A DNA stretch of 64,000 bases from Promicromonospora soli (GCF_014653785.1 NZ_BNAS01000003.1:200117-264116), one strand, 5' to 3'; numbered from the stretch's first letter, positions 42,277 through 51,148 are shown. Notes: a model not told the origin generated them from the sequence alone. Program-made: numbers and translations.

Positions 42277-43500
42277 TCACCCGTGGTTCTCGGGAATTGC
42301 CTCGGCGCGACCCGTCAGGCCGTCGAACACCCGCACGTAGGTCTCGGCCTGACGGCGCCAGGAGAGCTCGCCCACGATCCGCTCCCGCCCGATGCGGCCC
42401 ATCACACCGGCGCGCTCCGGGTCGTCGAGGATCTCGAGGATCGCGTCGCCCAGGTCCGCGGGATCGTTCCCCGCGACGTATCGCGCGGCGGCGCCCGCGC
42501 TGCGGCGGGTCTCGGTCAGGTCCGTGGCCACGACCGGCAGCTCGTGCGCCATGTACTCGAGGGTCTTGTTCATGGTGGAGCGGTCGTTGAACTCGTTGGG
42601 CGGGTCGGGCGTGACTCCCAGGTCGGCGCTCGACAGCCACCGGCCGATCGCCGCGTGGTCCACCCGTCCGGTGAACTGCACCCAGGGGTCCAGGCCCCGA
42701 CGCGTACAGTCCGCGCGCAGGTCTTCCAGCGCGTCGCCGAAGCCGAGCAGCGCGAAGCGCACCTCGGTGCGGCCGCGGCGGTGGATCACGTGGTCCGCCG
42801 CGGCGAGCAGCCGGTCGACGCCGTCCTGTGCGCCCATGATCCCGACGTAGGCCACGAGGTGCTTCGCCTGGTCACGGGCACCGGGTTCCGGGTCGCCGCG
42901 CCGCATGAGACCGGCGTCGGGCGTGCTCAGCACCACCGAGCTGCGGCGCGGGTCGACGCGGCCGCGCCGCTGCGCGATCGCCTGGTAGGAGCCGTTGGTG
43001 GAGATCACGTGGTCCGCGCTGCGGTAAGTGGCCCGCTCCAGCAGCAGCAGCGCCCGGTACAGCAGGCCCCCCCGGCCGAACTTCGCGACGTACACCTCAG
43101 GGCACAGGTCGTGCTGGTCGTAGACGAAACGCACCCCGCGTCGCAGCCGCCACACCCACGCGAGCAGCCAGTAGGTGTCCGGCGGGTTGCACGCCTGGAT
43201 CACCTGGAACGGGGCGTCCCGGTGCACGCGCGCCGCCGCGCGCGCCGTCCGCCACCAGCAGGCGGCGAACTCACGCACGTAGCCCAGCGGGCCCTGTGAC
43301 TCCGGCGGGGCCGGGTAGGAGTAGACGGTGGTCTGGTCGATCCGAGACCGGCTGGGCTCGTCCCGGTTCTCCTGTGGGCAGATCACGCTCACCCGGTAGC
43401 CGGCGTCCGTCAGGGCGCGGCACTCGGACCGCACTCTGCGGTCGAGCCGAAACGGCAGGTTCTGGATGATGACCAGAACGTGTGGAGCGACGGAATACAT
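42277..43500 (-). CDS. Glycosyltransferase family 4
   Basis: 407 residues. Begins VLVIIQNLPFRLDRRVRSECRAL, then VIQACNPPDTYWLLAW, FVYDQHDLCPEVY and a donor domain starting LVAYVGIMGAQDGVDRLL, with FNDRSTMNKTLEYMAHELPVVA near the end; this is a common EPS glycosyltransferase subtype (WcaI/FucA-like). Likely monocistronic and possibly leaderless: ATG 43500 has a TCACCC box 52 bases upstream. Divergent from the large DUF4082 protein gene. Confidence 0.85.
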   Translation of the reverse strand: MYSVAPHVLVIIQNLPFRLDRRVRSECRALTDAGYRVSVICPQENRDEPSRSRIDQTTVYSYPAPPESQGPLGYVREFAACWWRTARAAARVHRDAPFQVIQACNPPDTYWLLAWVWRLRRGVRFVYDQHDLCPEVYVAKFGRGGLLYRALLLLERATYRSADHVISTNGSYQAIAQRRGRVDPRRSSVVLSTPDAGLMRRGDPEPGARDQAKHLVAYVGIMGAQDGVDRLLAAADHVIHRRGRTEVRFALLGFGDALEDLRADCTRRGLDPWVQFTGRVDHAAIGRWLSSADLGVTPDPPNEFNDRSTMNKTLEYMAHELPVVATDLTETRRSAGAAARYVAGNDPADLGDAILEILDDPERAGVMGRIGRERIVGELSWRRQAETYVRVFDGLTGRAEAIPENHG

Positions 43501-43506
43501 GATCGA

Positions 43507-43552
43507 AGTGTTGACACAGGAATTGCCAGGCAGAAACCTGGGGAGAGGGTGA
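43507..43552 (-). promoter_or_regulatory. Putative promoter of the 43500 glycosyltransferase with TCACCC box
   Basis: Minus strand TCACCC (43552-43547) is 52 bases before ATG 43500; AACACT (43512-43507) is a weak -10 candidate six bases before the ATG. A second, imperfect box (AGGTGA on this strand, 43569-43564) is in reverse sense. The intergenic space is 43501-43746. Confidence 0.4.
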
Positions 43553-43678
43553 ATATGGGGTTTTCACCTCTGACGGATTTCTTGGCTTCTGGGGCGATAT
43601 GGACCAGATTCGGTGCTTTCTTCAGAGGGCATTTCTCTGCCCGGTGCATTTGTGAAGGAATGGGCTGTTCCTGGGAGC

Positions 43679-43740
43679 GGGTGAACCGCGGGTGATACAC
43701 GCTCTCCGCACAGCGCCGACGGCTATTGCGCTCCTAAAGT
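43679..43740 (+). promoter_or_regulatory. Putative leaderless promoter of the DUF4082 protein gene with paired GGGTGA boxes
   Basis: GGGTGA at 43679-43684 and 43690-43695 (11-base period) stand at -68 and -57 from GTG 43747. TAAAGT at 43735-43740 is followed by exactly 6 bases and the GTG, fitting a leaderless message. This is the cleanest example of the reverse-orientation class of boxes. Confidence 0.6.
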
Positions 43741-43746
43741 GGCGAT

Positions 43747-46700
43747 GTGGGCACCTCTCAGGAAATTCCGCAATCTCGGTCCCGCCGCGGCCTTCGGCCC
43801 CTGGCGGTCTTCGTCGTGGGCGCATTCGTCCTGTCGTCGGCGCAGCTGGCGGTCGTTCCGGCCGCTACCGCTGCCGACCCGTGCGCTCCCGGGGGCAACG
43901 CTGTTGTCTGCGAGAACTCGAAGCCGGGCACGTCCCCCCAGGTGTGGGACATCGATGGCGCGGGAGACCCAAGCATCCAGGGGTTCGCCACCAAGATGAG
44001 CGTCGACACGGGAAACCGGGTCGAGTTCAAGGTCAAGACCAACGCGCGGGCGTACACGATCGACGTCTTCCGCACGGGCTGGTACCAGGGGCTCGGGGCG
44101 CGCAAGGTAGCCCAGGTCACGCCGAGCGCCGCACTGCCGCAGAACCAGCCGGAGTGTGCCTGGGACGTGACCACCGAGCTGGTCGACTGCGGGAGCTGGG
44201 CCGTGTCGGCGGCTTGGGACGTCCCGGCCACCGCAGTGTCCGGGGTGTACATCGCGCTCCTGACCCGGACCGACACCGGCGGACAGAGCCACATCACGTT
44301 CGTCGTGCGTGACGACGGGTCCACCTCCGACATGGTCTTCCAGACGGCGGACACCACGTGGCAGGCCTACAACACCTACGGCGGCTCCAGCTTCTACCAG
44401 GGCGGCGCCAACGACCGGGCCTACAAGCTGAGCTACAACCGCCCGTTCAACACACGCGGGCTGCAGGCCGGCCGTGACTTCTACTTCAGCGCCGAGTACG
44501 CGATGGTCCGGTTCCTGGAGCAGAACGGCTACGACGTCACCTACATCGCGGGGGCGGACACCCACCGCGACGGGGCTCGGCTGCTGAACCACGACGCGTT
44601 CCTGTCGGTGGGCCACGACGAGTACTGGTCCGGCCCGCAGCGAGCGGCCGTCGAGAAGGCCCGCGACGCCGGGGTGCACCTCGCCTTCTTTGCCGGCAAC
44701 GAGGTCTACTGGCGTACGCGCTGGGAGCCGTCCGTGGCCGGCCCGGCGGCCGACTACCGCACCCTCGTGTCGTACAAGGAGACCTGGGGCCGCGCCAAGA
44801 TCGACCCCTCCACCGAGTGGACCGGGACGTGGCGGGACCCGCGGTACGCGAGCAAGGCTGCGGGGGCAGGCCTCCCCGAGAACGGCCTCATCGGCACCCT
44901 GTACACGACCAACTATTCGGACCTGCCCGTCACTGTCCCGGCCGAGGAGGGCAAGCTGAGGATCTGGCGGGGCACGTCGCTGGCCTCCCTTGCCGCCGGG
45001 ACCTCTCAGGCGCTGGCGCAGCACACGGTCGGGTACGAGTCGAACGAGGACCTCGACAACGGCTTCCGGCCCGAGGGTCTGATCCGGATGTCGAAGACCG
45101 TGGGCAACGTACCCGAGTACCTGCAGGACTTCGGCAACACGGTGGCGCCCGGCGTGACCACGCACACGATCACGATGTACCGGGCCCCGAGCGGCGCGCT
45201 GGTGTTCTCGGCCGGCACGGTGCAGTGGTCGTGGGGCCTGGACCAGGAGCACGACGGGAGCGGCGCCCCTGCGGACGCCCGGATGCGCCAGGCGACGGTC
45301 AACCTGTTCGCGGACATGGGCGTGCAGCCGGACACCATCGCGTCCGGCATCACCCCTGCGACGCAGACGACGGACGCGACCGGGCCGACGACGCAGATCC
45401 AGAGCCCGGCAGCGCAGGCGTCCTTCAGCGGCGGGGCCAAGGTCACCGTCACGGGCACGGCCACGGACGTCGGTGGCAGGGTGGCCGGCGTGGAGGTGTC
45501 GCTGGACGGCAAGACGTGGCACCCCGCCCAGGGCCGCGCGAGCTGGCAGTACACCGGCCAGGTCTTCGGGTCGGGCCCGGTCCAGGTCCGTGCCCGCGCG
45601 ATCGACGACAGTGCGAACATCGGGGCCGCCGCGTCCGTAGGCGTCCAGGTGACCTGCCCCTGCACGGTGTTCGGCGACACGACGCCCGCGAACGGGGCGG
45701 CGAGCGACACGTCGGCGGTCGAGCTGGGCCTGCGGTTCGTCGCGGCGGCCGACGGCTACGTGAGCGGCGTCCGGTTCCACAAGGACGCGGCCAACAAGGG
45801 CGTGCACTACGGCACGCTGTGGAACGCGGCCGGCCAGCAGCTGAGCCGCGTCCAGTTCACCGGTGAGACGGCGTCCGGGTGGCAGAAGGCGTCGTTCACC
45901 ACGCCGGTCCCAGTCGTCGCGGGTCAGAAGTACATCGTGTCCTACACCGCACCCCTCGGCCGGTACAACGTGACCAGCGGGGCGTTCCTCGCCCGGGGGC
46001 GCGACGCCGGTCCGCTCACCGTCGAGGGCGGCTTCGGCGTCGCTCCGGCAGGCCTCTACGGCTCGCCCGGAACCGTCCCGACGCAGTCCTGGGAGAACTC
46101 CGCCTACTACGTCGACCCCGTGTTCACATTCACGGACACCTCGCCGCTGGTCGTCACGGCGCGCGCCCCCGTCTCCGGGGAGGTCAGCGTGCCCCTGAAC
46201 GCCCCGGTGCGCGCCACGTTCTCCAAGAGCGCCGTCGCGTCCTCGATCGACTTCGCGGTGACCGACGAGGCGGGTACGAGGGCCCCCGGGGTCGTGTCGT
46301 ACGACGCGCCCACGCGCACCGCGACCTTCACCCCGTCGGCGCCCTGGGCCGGGTTCGTCACGTACACGGTGACGGTCACCGCCCGGTCCGCCGAGGGCAC
46401 CGCGCTGTCCGCCGGCGGGACCTGGAGCTTCCGTACCGTCCGACCGCCGTCCGCGGCGTGCCCGTGCGGCCTGTTCGAGGACACCGTAGTGCCGGACATC
46501 ACCGCGGATGCCGACAACGACGCCGTCGTGCTGGGCATGCGCTTCTCGCCGAGGGTGAACGGCAAGATCGTCGGGATGCAGTTCTGGAAGTCGACGCAGA
46601 TGGTCGGCCCGTTCGCGACCACCCTGTGGGGGCCGAGCGGGCAGGTGCTCGCTCAGGCGACGGTCACGAACTCGGTCCCGCAGGGCTGGCAGGACGTCGC

Positions 46701-47691
46701 GTTCGCCACTCCTGTCGACGTGACTGCCGGGCAGGTGTACACGGTGGGCTACCGTGCGCCGACCGGCAAGTATCCGGCCACGCTCGGGGCGCTCGGCGCC
46801 CCGCGCACCGTCGGCAGCCTGAGCACGCCGCAGAACGCCGGTGTGTACGTCTACGGCTCGGGGCGTCCGACGACGGCGACCTCGACGTCCTACCTCGTCG
46901 ACGTGCAGTTCCAGCCAAACCCGGCCGTACCGGTGGTCGTGTCGCGGACGCCGTCCGCCGACGCGGTCGACGTGCCGGTGGGCACCGACCTGTCGGTCAC
47001 GGTGTCGCAGCCGCTGGCCTCCGCGGGAACAACACTGACGCTGACCGGCCCCGACGGTCAGCCCGTGCCAGGCACCCTTTCCGTCAACGACGCGACGGCG
47101 ACCCTGGCGCTCCCGGACCTCTTGCCGGGGGCGAGCTATACGGCGAAGTTCACCGGGAAGACCACCGACGGGTCCTCGGTCGGGCCGGACACGTGGTCGT
47201 TCACCACGAAGGCGCTCGACGGCCAGTGCCCATGCCTGATCTTCGGCGGCGACGTGCCGCCCATCGCGGCGGCCGACGACGGCGCGGCCGTGGAGCTCGG
47301 CACCCAGTTCTCCGCGAACCGCAACGGCGTGGTCCGCGCGGTGCGGTTCTACCGGGGTGCTGGGAACACCGGCCCGCACACGGTGTCGGTGTGGTCGGCC
47401 GGCGGCACTCGCCTGGCAACCGCCCAGGCGCCGTCGGGCGGGGGCGACGGCTGGCAGACGGTCCAGCTGCCGACGCCGGTGACGATCACGGCGGGGACCA
47501 CGTACGTCGTCTCCTACCTTGCGCCGAACGGCCACTACGCCGCGGGGCACAACTACTTCGCGCAGCCGCGCACCGTCGGTCCGCTGACGGCGCCGGCGAA
47601 CGCCGGCCGCTACCTGTACGGTGGCGGGTTCCCGCAGTTCTCGTGGCAGAGCGCCGGGTACTGGGTCGATCCGGTGTTCACGGACCAGTGA
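43747..47691 (+). CDS. Large secreted protein: N,N-dimethylformamidase-beta-like domain, Ig-like and three DUF4082 domains
   Basis: 1314 residues. Signal peptide ends near residue 42 (ATAA). Residues ~45-500 match the glutamine-amidotransferase-like beta-subunit domain of N,N-dimethylformamidase (VFRTGWYQGLGARKV, SVGHDEYWSGPQRAAV, GNEVYWRTRWE). An Ig-like domain follows (~551-635), then DUF4082, Big_5-like, DUF4082, Big_5-like, DUF4082 (about 637-795, 798-898, 903-1058, 1060-1155, 1160-1314). DUF4082 modules start with a Cys-x-Cys or Cys-x-hydrophobic-Phe pattern. True amidase activity is doubtful; a glycan-binding or glycan-processing exoprotein is more likely. GTG start from the leaderless promoter geometry. 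Four bases before a lipoprotein gene. Confidence 0.8.
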   Translation: MGTSQEIPQSRSRRGLRPLAVFVVGAFVLSSAQLAVVPAATAADPCAPGGNAVVCENSKPGTSPQVWDIDGAGDPSIQGFATKMSVDTGNRVEFKVKTNARAYTIDVFRTGWYQGLGARKVAQVTPSAALPQNQPECAWDVTTELVDCGSWAVSAAWDVPATAVSGVYIALLTRTDTGGQSHITFVVRDDGSTSDMVFQTADTTWQAYNTYGGSSFYQGGANDRAYKLSYNRPFNTRGLQAGRDFYFSAEYAMVRFLEQNGYDVTYIAGADTHRDGARLLNHDAFLSVGHDEYWSGPQRAAVEKARDAGVHLAFFAGNEVYWRTRWEPSVAGPAADYRTLVSYKETWGRAKIDPSTEWTGTWRDPRYASKAAGAGLPENGLIGTLYTTNYSDLPVTVPAEEGKLRIWRGTSLASLAAGTSQALAQHTVGYESNEDLDNGFRPEGLIRMSKTVGNVPEYLQDFGNTVAPGVTTHTITMYRAPSGALVFSAGTVQWSWGLDQEHDGSGAPADARMRQATVNLFADMGVQPDTIASGITPATQTTDATGPTTQIQSPAAQASFSGGAKVTVTGTATDVGGRVAGVEVSLDGKTWHPAQGRASWQYTGQVFGSGPVQVRARAIDDSANIGAAASVGVQVTCPCTVFGDTTPANGAASDTSAVELGLRFVAAADGYVSGVRFHKDAANKGVHYGTLWNAAGQQLSRVQFTGETASGWQKASFTTPVPVVAGQKYIVSYTAPLGRYNVTSGAFLARGRDAGPLTVEGGFGVAPAGLYGSPGTVPTQSWENSAYYVDPVFTFTDTSPLVVTARAPVSGEVSVPLNAPVRATFSKSAVASSIDFAVTDEAGTRAPGVVSYDAPTRTATFTPSAPWAGFVTYTVTVTARSAEGTALSAGGTWSFRTVRPPSAACPCGLFEDTVVPDITADADNDAVVLGMRFSPRVNGKIVGMQFWKSTQMVGPFATTLWGPSGQVLAQATVTNSVPQGWQDVAFATPVDVTAGQVYTVGYRAPTGKYPATLGALGAPRTVGSLSTPQNAGVYVYGSGRPTTATSTSYLVDVQFQPNPAVPVVVSRTPSADAVDVPVGTDLSVTVSQPLASAGTTLTLTGPDGQPVPGTLSVNDATATLALPDLLPGASYTAKFTGKTTDGSSVGPDTWSFTTKALDGQCPCLIFGGDVPPIAAADDGAAVELGTQFSANRNGVVRAVRFYRGAGNTGPHTVSVWSAGGTRLATAQAPSGGGDGWQTVQLPTPVTITAGTTYVVSYLAPNGHYAAGHNYFAQPRTVGPLTAPANAGRYLYGGGFPQFSWQSAGYWVDPVFTDQ

Positions 47692-47695
47692 CGAC

Positions 47696-48496
47696 ATGAA
47701 CCCCAGGAGAACTCGCACGGCCCCGAAGAGGGGCCGCCTGGCCGCGCCGCTGCTTGCCGCCGCGCTGCTGACCGCCTGCACGGCCGGGCCGGGCCAGGGA
47801 CCGGATGACGGCCCCGCCTCGGAGCCGGGCCCCAGCGCGGTCCGGACGACCCCGCCGGCAGAACGGGGCGAGGCCGGCTCGGGCACGGCTGGACCGGACG
47901 ACGCGGACCCGGGCGACGCGGATCCGGACAAGGCTGGACCGGACAAGGCTGGACCGGACACCGCCGAGCCAGGCACGGCCGACCCGGACACGGCCGACCC
48001 GGACGCCGCAGGAGAGCCCACGCCGACTCCGAGCGGGCGCAGCGGTGGCCAGAGCGGGGGCGAAGGTAGCGAGGTGGCTCCGGCCGGGTCGCAGGACCGG
48101 TCTCCGGGCGACAGCCTGGGTGACACCCCGGTCCCGTCCGCCGGCCGGCTGAGCACGGCTCTGCGGACGGGAAGCGCCGCGGGCCTCGTCCGGGGCTTCC
48201 CCGACGACGTGGTGCTGGTTCCCGCCGGCGCCAAGGTGGCTTCCAGCTCCGTTACCGGGTCGGACGGCCGGTACCAGGTGACGCTCGACGCGGCCGTGGA
48301 CGCCGCCTGCACCGACGTCCTGCTCGACTACCGCGTCTGGTTCACGACCGGGGGCTTCGCCGAGACCGGCACGACCACCCGCCCGGGCCGCACGACGGTG
48401 GAGCTCGAGCGGAACGACGGCAGCGTCATGCTGGGCACCGCCCGGAGTTCCGCCGGGTGTGAGGTCACGGTGTTCGCCACGCTGTCGGCGCGGTGA
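47696..48496 (+). CDS. Lipoprotein with acidic repeat linker
   Basis: 266 residues. Lipobox LLTAC with Cys27 after a basic N terminus and hydrophobic core, so it should be lipidated and face outward. Residues ~40-130 are Asp/Pro/Gly/Ala repeats (PDKAGPDKAGPDTAEPGTAD) built from a 15-base unit repeated exactly twice and then variants. The C-terminal ~110 residues form a globular beta-rich domain with cysteines (AACTDVLL, SSAGCEVTV) of no known family. ATG begins four bases after the DUF4082 protein stop, so it is co-transcribed and may anchor or assist that protein. Confidence 0.75.
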   Translation: MNPRRTRTAPKRGRLAAPLLAAALLTACTAGPGQGPDDGPASEPGPSAVRTTPPAERGEAGSGTAGPDDADPGDADPDKAGPDKAGPDTAEPGTADPDTADPDAAGEPTPTPSGRSGGQSGGEGSEVAPAGSQDRSPGDSLGDTPVPSAGRLSTALRTGSAAGLVRGFPDDVVLVPAGAKVASSSVTGSDGRYQVTLDAAVDAACTDVLLDYRVWFTTGGFAETGTTTRPGRTTVELERNDGSVMLGTARSSAGCEVTVFATLSAR

Positions 48497-48510
48497 GCAA
48501 GGTGGCCAAG

Positions 48511-48577
48511 GCGCGGTGATCCACCGCGCGCCGGCGCACCTGTCCGGCGCCGCGGCGCCAGCGGAGCCTGGGGCTCC
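48511..48577. terminator. Hairpin cluster between convergent genes
   Basis: Three inverted repeats lie in the 83-base gap: GCGCGGTG-atc-CACCGCGC (48511-48529), GGCGCC-gc-GGCGCC (48546-48559) and GGAGCC-tgg-GGCTCC (48563-48577). None is followed by a T-run, but GC-rich hairpins without U-tracts are usual in actinobacteria. They could end transcription from both sides. Confidence 0.6.
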
Positions 48578-48579
48578 CG

Positions 48580-49608
48580 TCACTCCACGACGCTGGGGGA
48601 CCAGGCCTGCGGGATCGCGACGGCCGGGTCGGCCGTTCCGTCGGCGGTCAGGGACCAGACATCCGTGGTGCCCGGTTCGTCGGCGCGGGGCAGACCGTAG
48701 AGAAGGGTCACATCGTCGAGCCAGGCGATCTGGTCGTCCACCGACCGCTGCTCGGCGTCGAGCACGGTGACCGTCATCGTGGCCAGGTCGAGCACCGCCG
48801 GGGTCCAGTGGGGTGTCACGTCACCGGGCTTGCGGGCGTCGTGCTTGAAGGCCAGCCGGGTCCCGTCGGGGGACAGCGAGGGGCACTCCACGCCGTCGAG
48901 CAGGGTCACGAGCGTGCGCTCGGCGAGGTCGCCGCGGACGAGCCAGGTGCGCCCCTCGGACCGCGACTGGACCGTGGCATAGAAGTACCGTGCGTCCACG
49001 AAGGTCACACCCCATACGTTCCGGTCGACAGGGGCCAGCCGCTTGCCATCGGCGAGGAGCGTGAAGTCCTCGAGGTTGCCGGACACGTCCGCCCCGTCCG
49101 CGCCGTGCACCGTCGTCTCCGTGGAGAAGCCGGTCGCTGCGTAGGAGTGGCCCGTCACGAACGAGGTGGTGGCGACCAGGCCGTCCGGCGACAGCCGGGT
49201 CCGGCTCGGCATGCCGGGCAGGGGCCAGCTCGCCGTGGTGCGCCATGCGGCGTCGAGCACCTCGGCCTCGTACGTGGTGACGACGCCGCGGCGCGTGCGC
49301 AAGCAGACGGTCGTCTCGCCGTCGGAGTCCACGCGGTCGCACACGGCAGGCGTGACCTCACGGGGGCCGGACAGGTCGTCCAGGGCGACGGCCGCCACCC
49401 TGCCGTACAGGTCGCCCGGGGCGGTGCCACGGAACAGGACGTGCGGGCCGTCCAGCACGCCCTCGGCCATCTCGACCTGGGTCGGGGCCGCATGCTCGGC
49501 CCGCGCCTGGCGGACCTGGGCCGCGACATACCAGCCGGTGCCGGCCAGCACCACGAGGACCAGCACGGCGAACGACGTCCGACGGCGGATGGCGGGGCTC
49601 CGGTTCAC
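48580..49608 (-). CDS. Membrane-anchored TolB-like beta-propeller protein
   Basis: 342 residues. One N-terminal transmembrane anchor (~12-32), then repeated blade-like segments: SRTRLSPDGLVATTSF, FTLLADGKRLAPV, CPSLSPDGTRLAFKHD, QIAWLDDVTLLYGL, ending VWSLTADG. The SPDG repeats are the hallmark of TolB/WD40-like propellers. It probably acts outside the membrane as a binding scaffold. The GTG start lies in a GTGA overlap with the MFS stop, so the two are co-expressed. Confidence 0.75.
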   Translation of the reverse strand: MNRSPAIRRRTSFAVLVLVVLAGTGWYVAAQVRQARAEHAAPTQVEMAEGVLDGPHVLFRGTAPGDLYGRVAAVALDDLSGPREVTPAVCDRVDSDGETTVCLRTRRGVVTTYEAEVLDAAWRTTASWPLPGMPSRTRLSPDGLVATTSFVTGHSYAATGFSTETTVHGADGADVSGNLEDFTLLADGKRLAPVDRNVWGVTFVDARYFYATVQSRSEGRTWLVRGDLAERTLVTLLDGVECPSLSPDGTRLAFKHDARKPGDVTPHWTPAVLDLATMTVTVLDAEQRSVDDQIAWLDDVTLLYGLPRADEPGTTDVWSLTADGTADPAVAIPQAWSPSVVE

Positions 49609-50984
49609 GCCGGGGCCTCCTCGACCAGATCAGGGTCCCGTTCCAGACGGCCGCCTCGCATCAGGTAAGCACACACCGGAACCGCGACCAGCAGGGCTGC
49701 AGCCGCGATCCACAGCGCGTCGACGCGGCCGGACGCGTACCACAGCACGCCGAACCCTGCCGATGCGACCATCCGTGTGACCGCGGTGACCGTCTGCGCG
49801 GTGCCGATCGCGGTGGCCCGGACCGACGTCGGTACCAGCGCGCTGGTCAGGGCCGCGAGGACGCCGTCGGTCGTGGCGTAGAAGGTGCCGAGGAGCACGA
49901 GCGCTGCCACGGTCGTGGTCGCGCCGGGGAACGGGGCGGCCGCACAGGCGTAGGCGCCGACCAGCAGCAGGTGCCCCCAGACCAGGACCCGGGCGCGGCC
50001 GACGCGGTCTGCGAGCCGGCCGACCGGTGCGGCGAGCAGCATGTACACGGCGTTCGTCCCGACGTAGAGCAGCGGGAACCACTGCGTAGCGAACCCGTCG
50101 CGGTCCTGCAGCGCGAGGTAGACGAACCCGTCGCCGACTGTCAGGAGGCCGAGGAGCCCGGCGACGACCAGCAGCCGCACGGTGGCCCCGCGGCGCAGGA
50201 AGGCCCAGGAGAAGGGGCGTCCGGTCAGCTCCAGGCCGCCCGGCGCGTCGCACGTGCACCCCTTGCACTTGGGCAGGCCGCGGTCCTCGCGAGTCCGATG
50301 GGTCCGCAGCCAGGCCGCGCGCCGCGGTCGGAGGTCCGGGACGAGGAGCACGAGGGCGCCGACTCCGAGCACCGCCGCGCCGAGCGAGACCACGAAGACC
50401 GTCGTATAGCCGTCCGGCACAGCCCACAGGACCACGAACGCGAGCAGCGGTCCGAGGGCAGCGCCCGCGGTGTCCAGCGCCCGGTGCACCCCGAAGGAAC
50501 GCCCGAGGTTGCGGGGGTTCGACGACGCGGCGATCAGCGCGTCCCGCGGGGCCGTGCGTATCCCCTTGCCGACCCGGTCCGCCACGACGAGCGACGCGAC
50601 CCCCGGGAGGCCCGAGGCGAACAGCAGGCCTACGCGGGTGAGCGCCGACAGGCCGTAGCCCACGGCGGCCACCCACTTGGGCCGGTCGGTGCGGTCGGCG
50701 GCCCAGCCGCCCGCCACCCGGACCAGGGCGCCCGCGCCCTGTACGAGCCCGTCGACGATGCCGTAGGCGACCACCGACATGCCGAGCGCTGCCGTGACGT
50801 ACAGCGGGAGGATCGCGGCGACCGCCTCCGAAGAGACGTCCGTCAGGAAGCTGACCACGCCGAGCGTCACAACGGTGGACGAGACCCGGCCGGCGCGCCG
50901 GCGGCCGGCGTCCGGCCGGCCGCGAGCCGGGGCGCTCGTCGGTCCGCTGGCCTCTCCAGGTGCGGCACGAACTAGCCCTGACAT
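49605..50984 (-). CDS. Major facilitator superfamily transporter
   Basis: 459 residues, twelve predicted helices. The DRTDRPKWVAAVGYGLSAL loop after helix 2 carries the MFS motif A pattern and GIRTAPRDALIAAS resembles a subgroup of uncharacterised drug-type exporters. An odd cysteine cluster, KCKGCTCD (C-x2-C-x-C), lies in the central cytosolic loop and could bind metal. ATG 50984 with a GGAG ribosome site is used; a GTG at 50885 would remove a Pro/Arg-rich tail. Operon with the TolB-like protein. Confidence 0.8.
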   Translation of the reverse strand: MSGLVRAAPGEASGPTSAPARGRPDAGRRRAGRVSSTVVTLGVVSFLTDVSSEAVAAILPLYVTAALGMSVVAYGIVDGLVQGAGALVRVAGGWAADRTDRPKWVAAVGYGLSALTRVGLLFASGLPGVASLVVADRVGKGIRTAPRDALIAASSNPRNLGRSFGVHRALDTAGAALGPLLAFVVLWAVPDGYTTVFVVSLGAAVLGVGALVLLVPDLRPRRAAWLRTHRTREDRGLPKCKGCTCDAPGGLELTGRPFSWAFLRRGATVRLLVVAGLLGLLTVGDGFVYLALQDRDGFATQWFPLLYVGTNAVYMLLAAPVGRLADRVGRARVLVWGHLLLVGAYACAAAPFPGATTTVAALVLLGTFYATTDGVLAALTSALVPTSVRATAIGTAQTVTAVTRMVASAGFGVLWYASGRVDALWIAAAALLVAVPVCAYLMRGGRLERDPDLVEEAPA

Positions 50985-51044
50985 GGTGCTCCAGCGGATC
51001 TCGGCTCACGCGGCCCGTGTGGGCAGATGGTGCGATGCCCTGCC

Positions 51045-51106
51045 AGGTTACGAGCGACCCGGCCCGTCGTGGCGTGTCAGGCCCGGGTGAACTGGGTTTC
51101 TCACCC
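51045..51106 (-). promoter_or_regulatory. Putative promoter of the MFS operon with two opposed boxes
   Basis: Minus strand TCACCC (51090-51085) and GGGTGA (51106-51101) are at about -52 and -68 from a start near 51038 predicted by TAACCT (51050-51045). Each box is in the register typical for its own orientation. The gene-free stretch 50985-51148 holds no other feature. Confidence 0.4.
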
Positions 51107-51148
51107 CGTCACAGGGGACGCGGGAGCGGCGGGTGCCGAGGCACGCCC

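Noticed and set aside
43723-48312. Very long open frame on the minus strand opposite the DUF4082 protein and lipoprotein genes
   Set aside because: It is Arg/Gly/Val-rich with no domain pattern, while the plus-strand frame has a signal peptide and clear domains. Long shadow frames are expected at this GC content.
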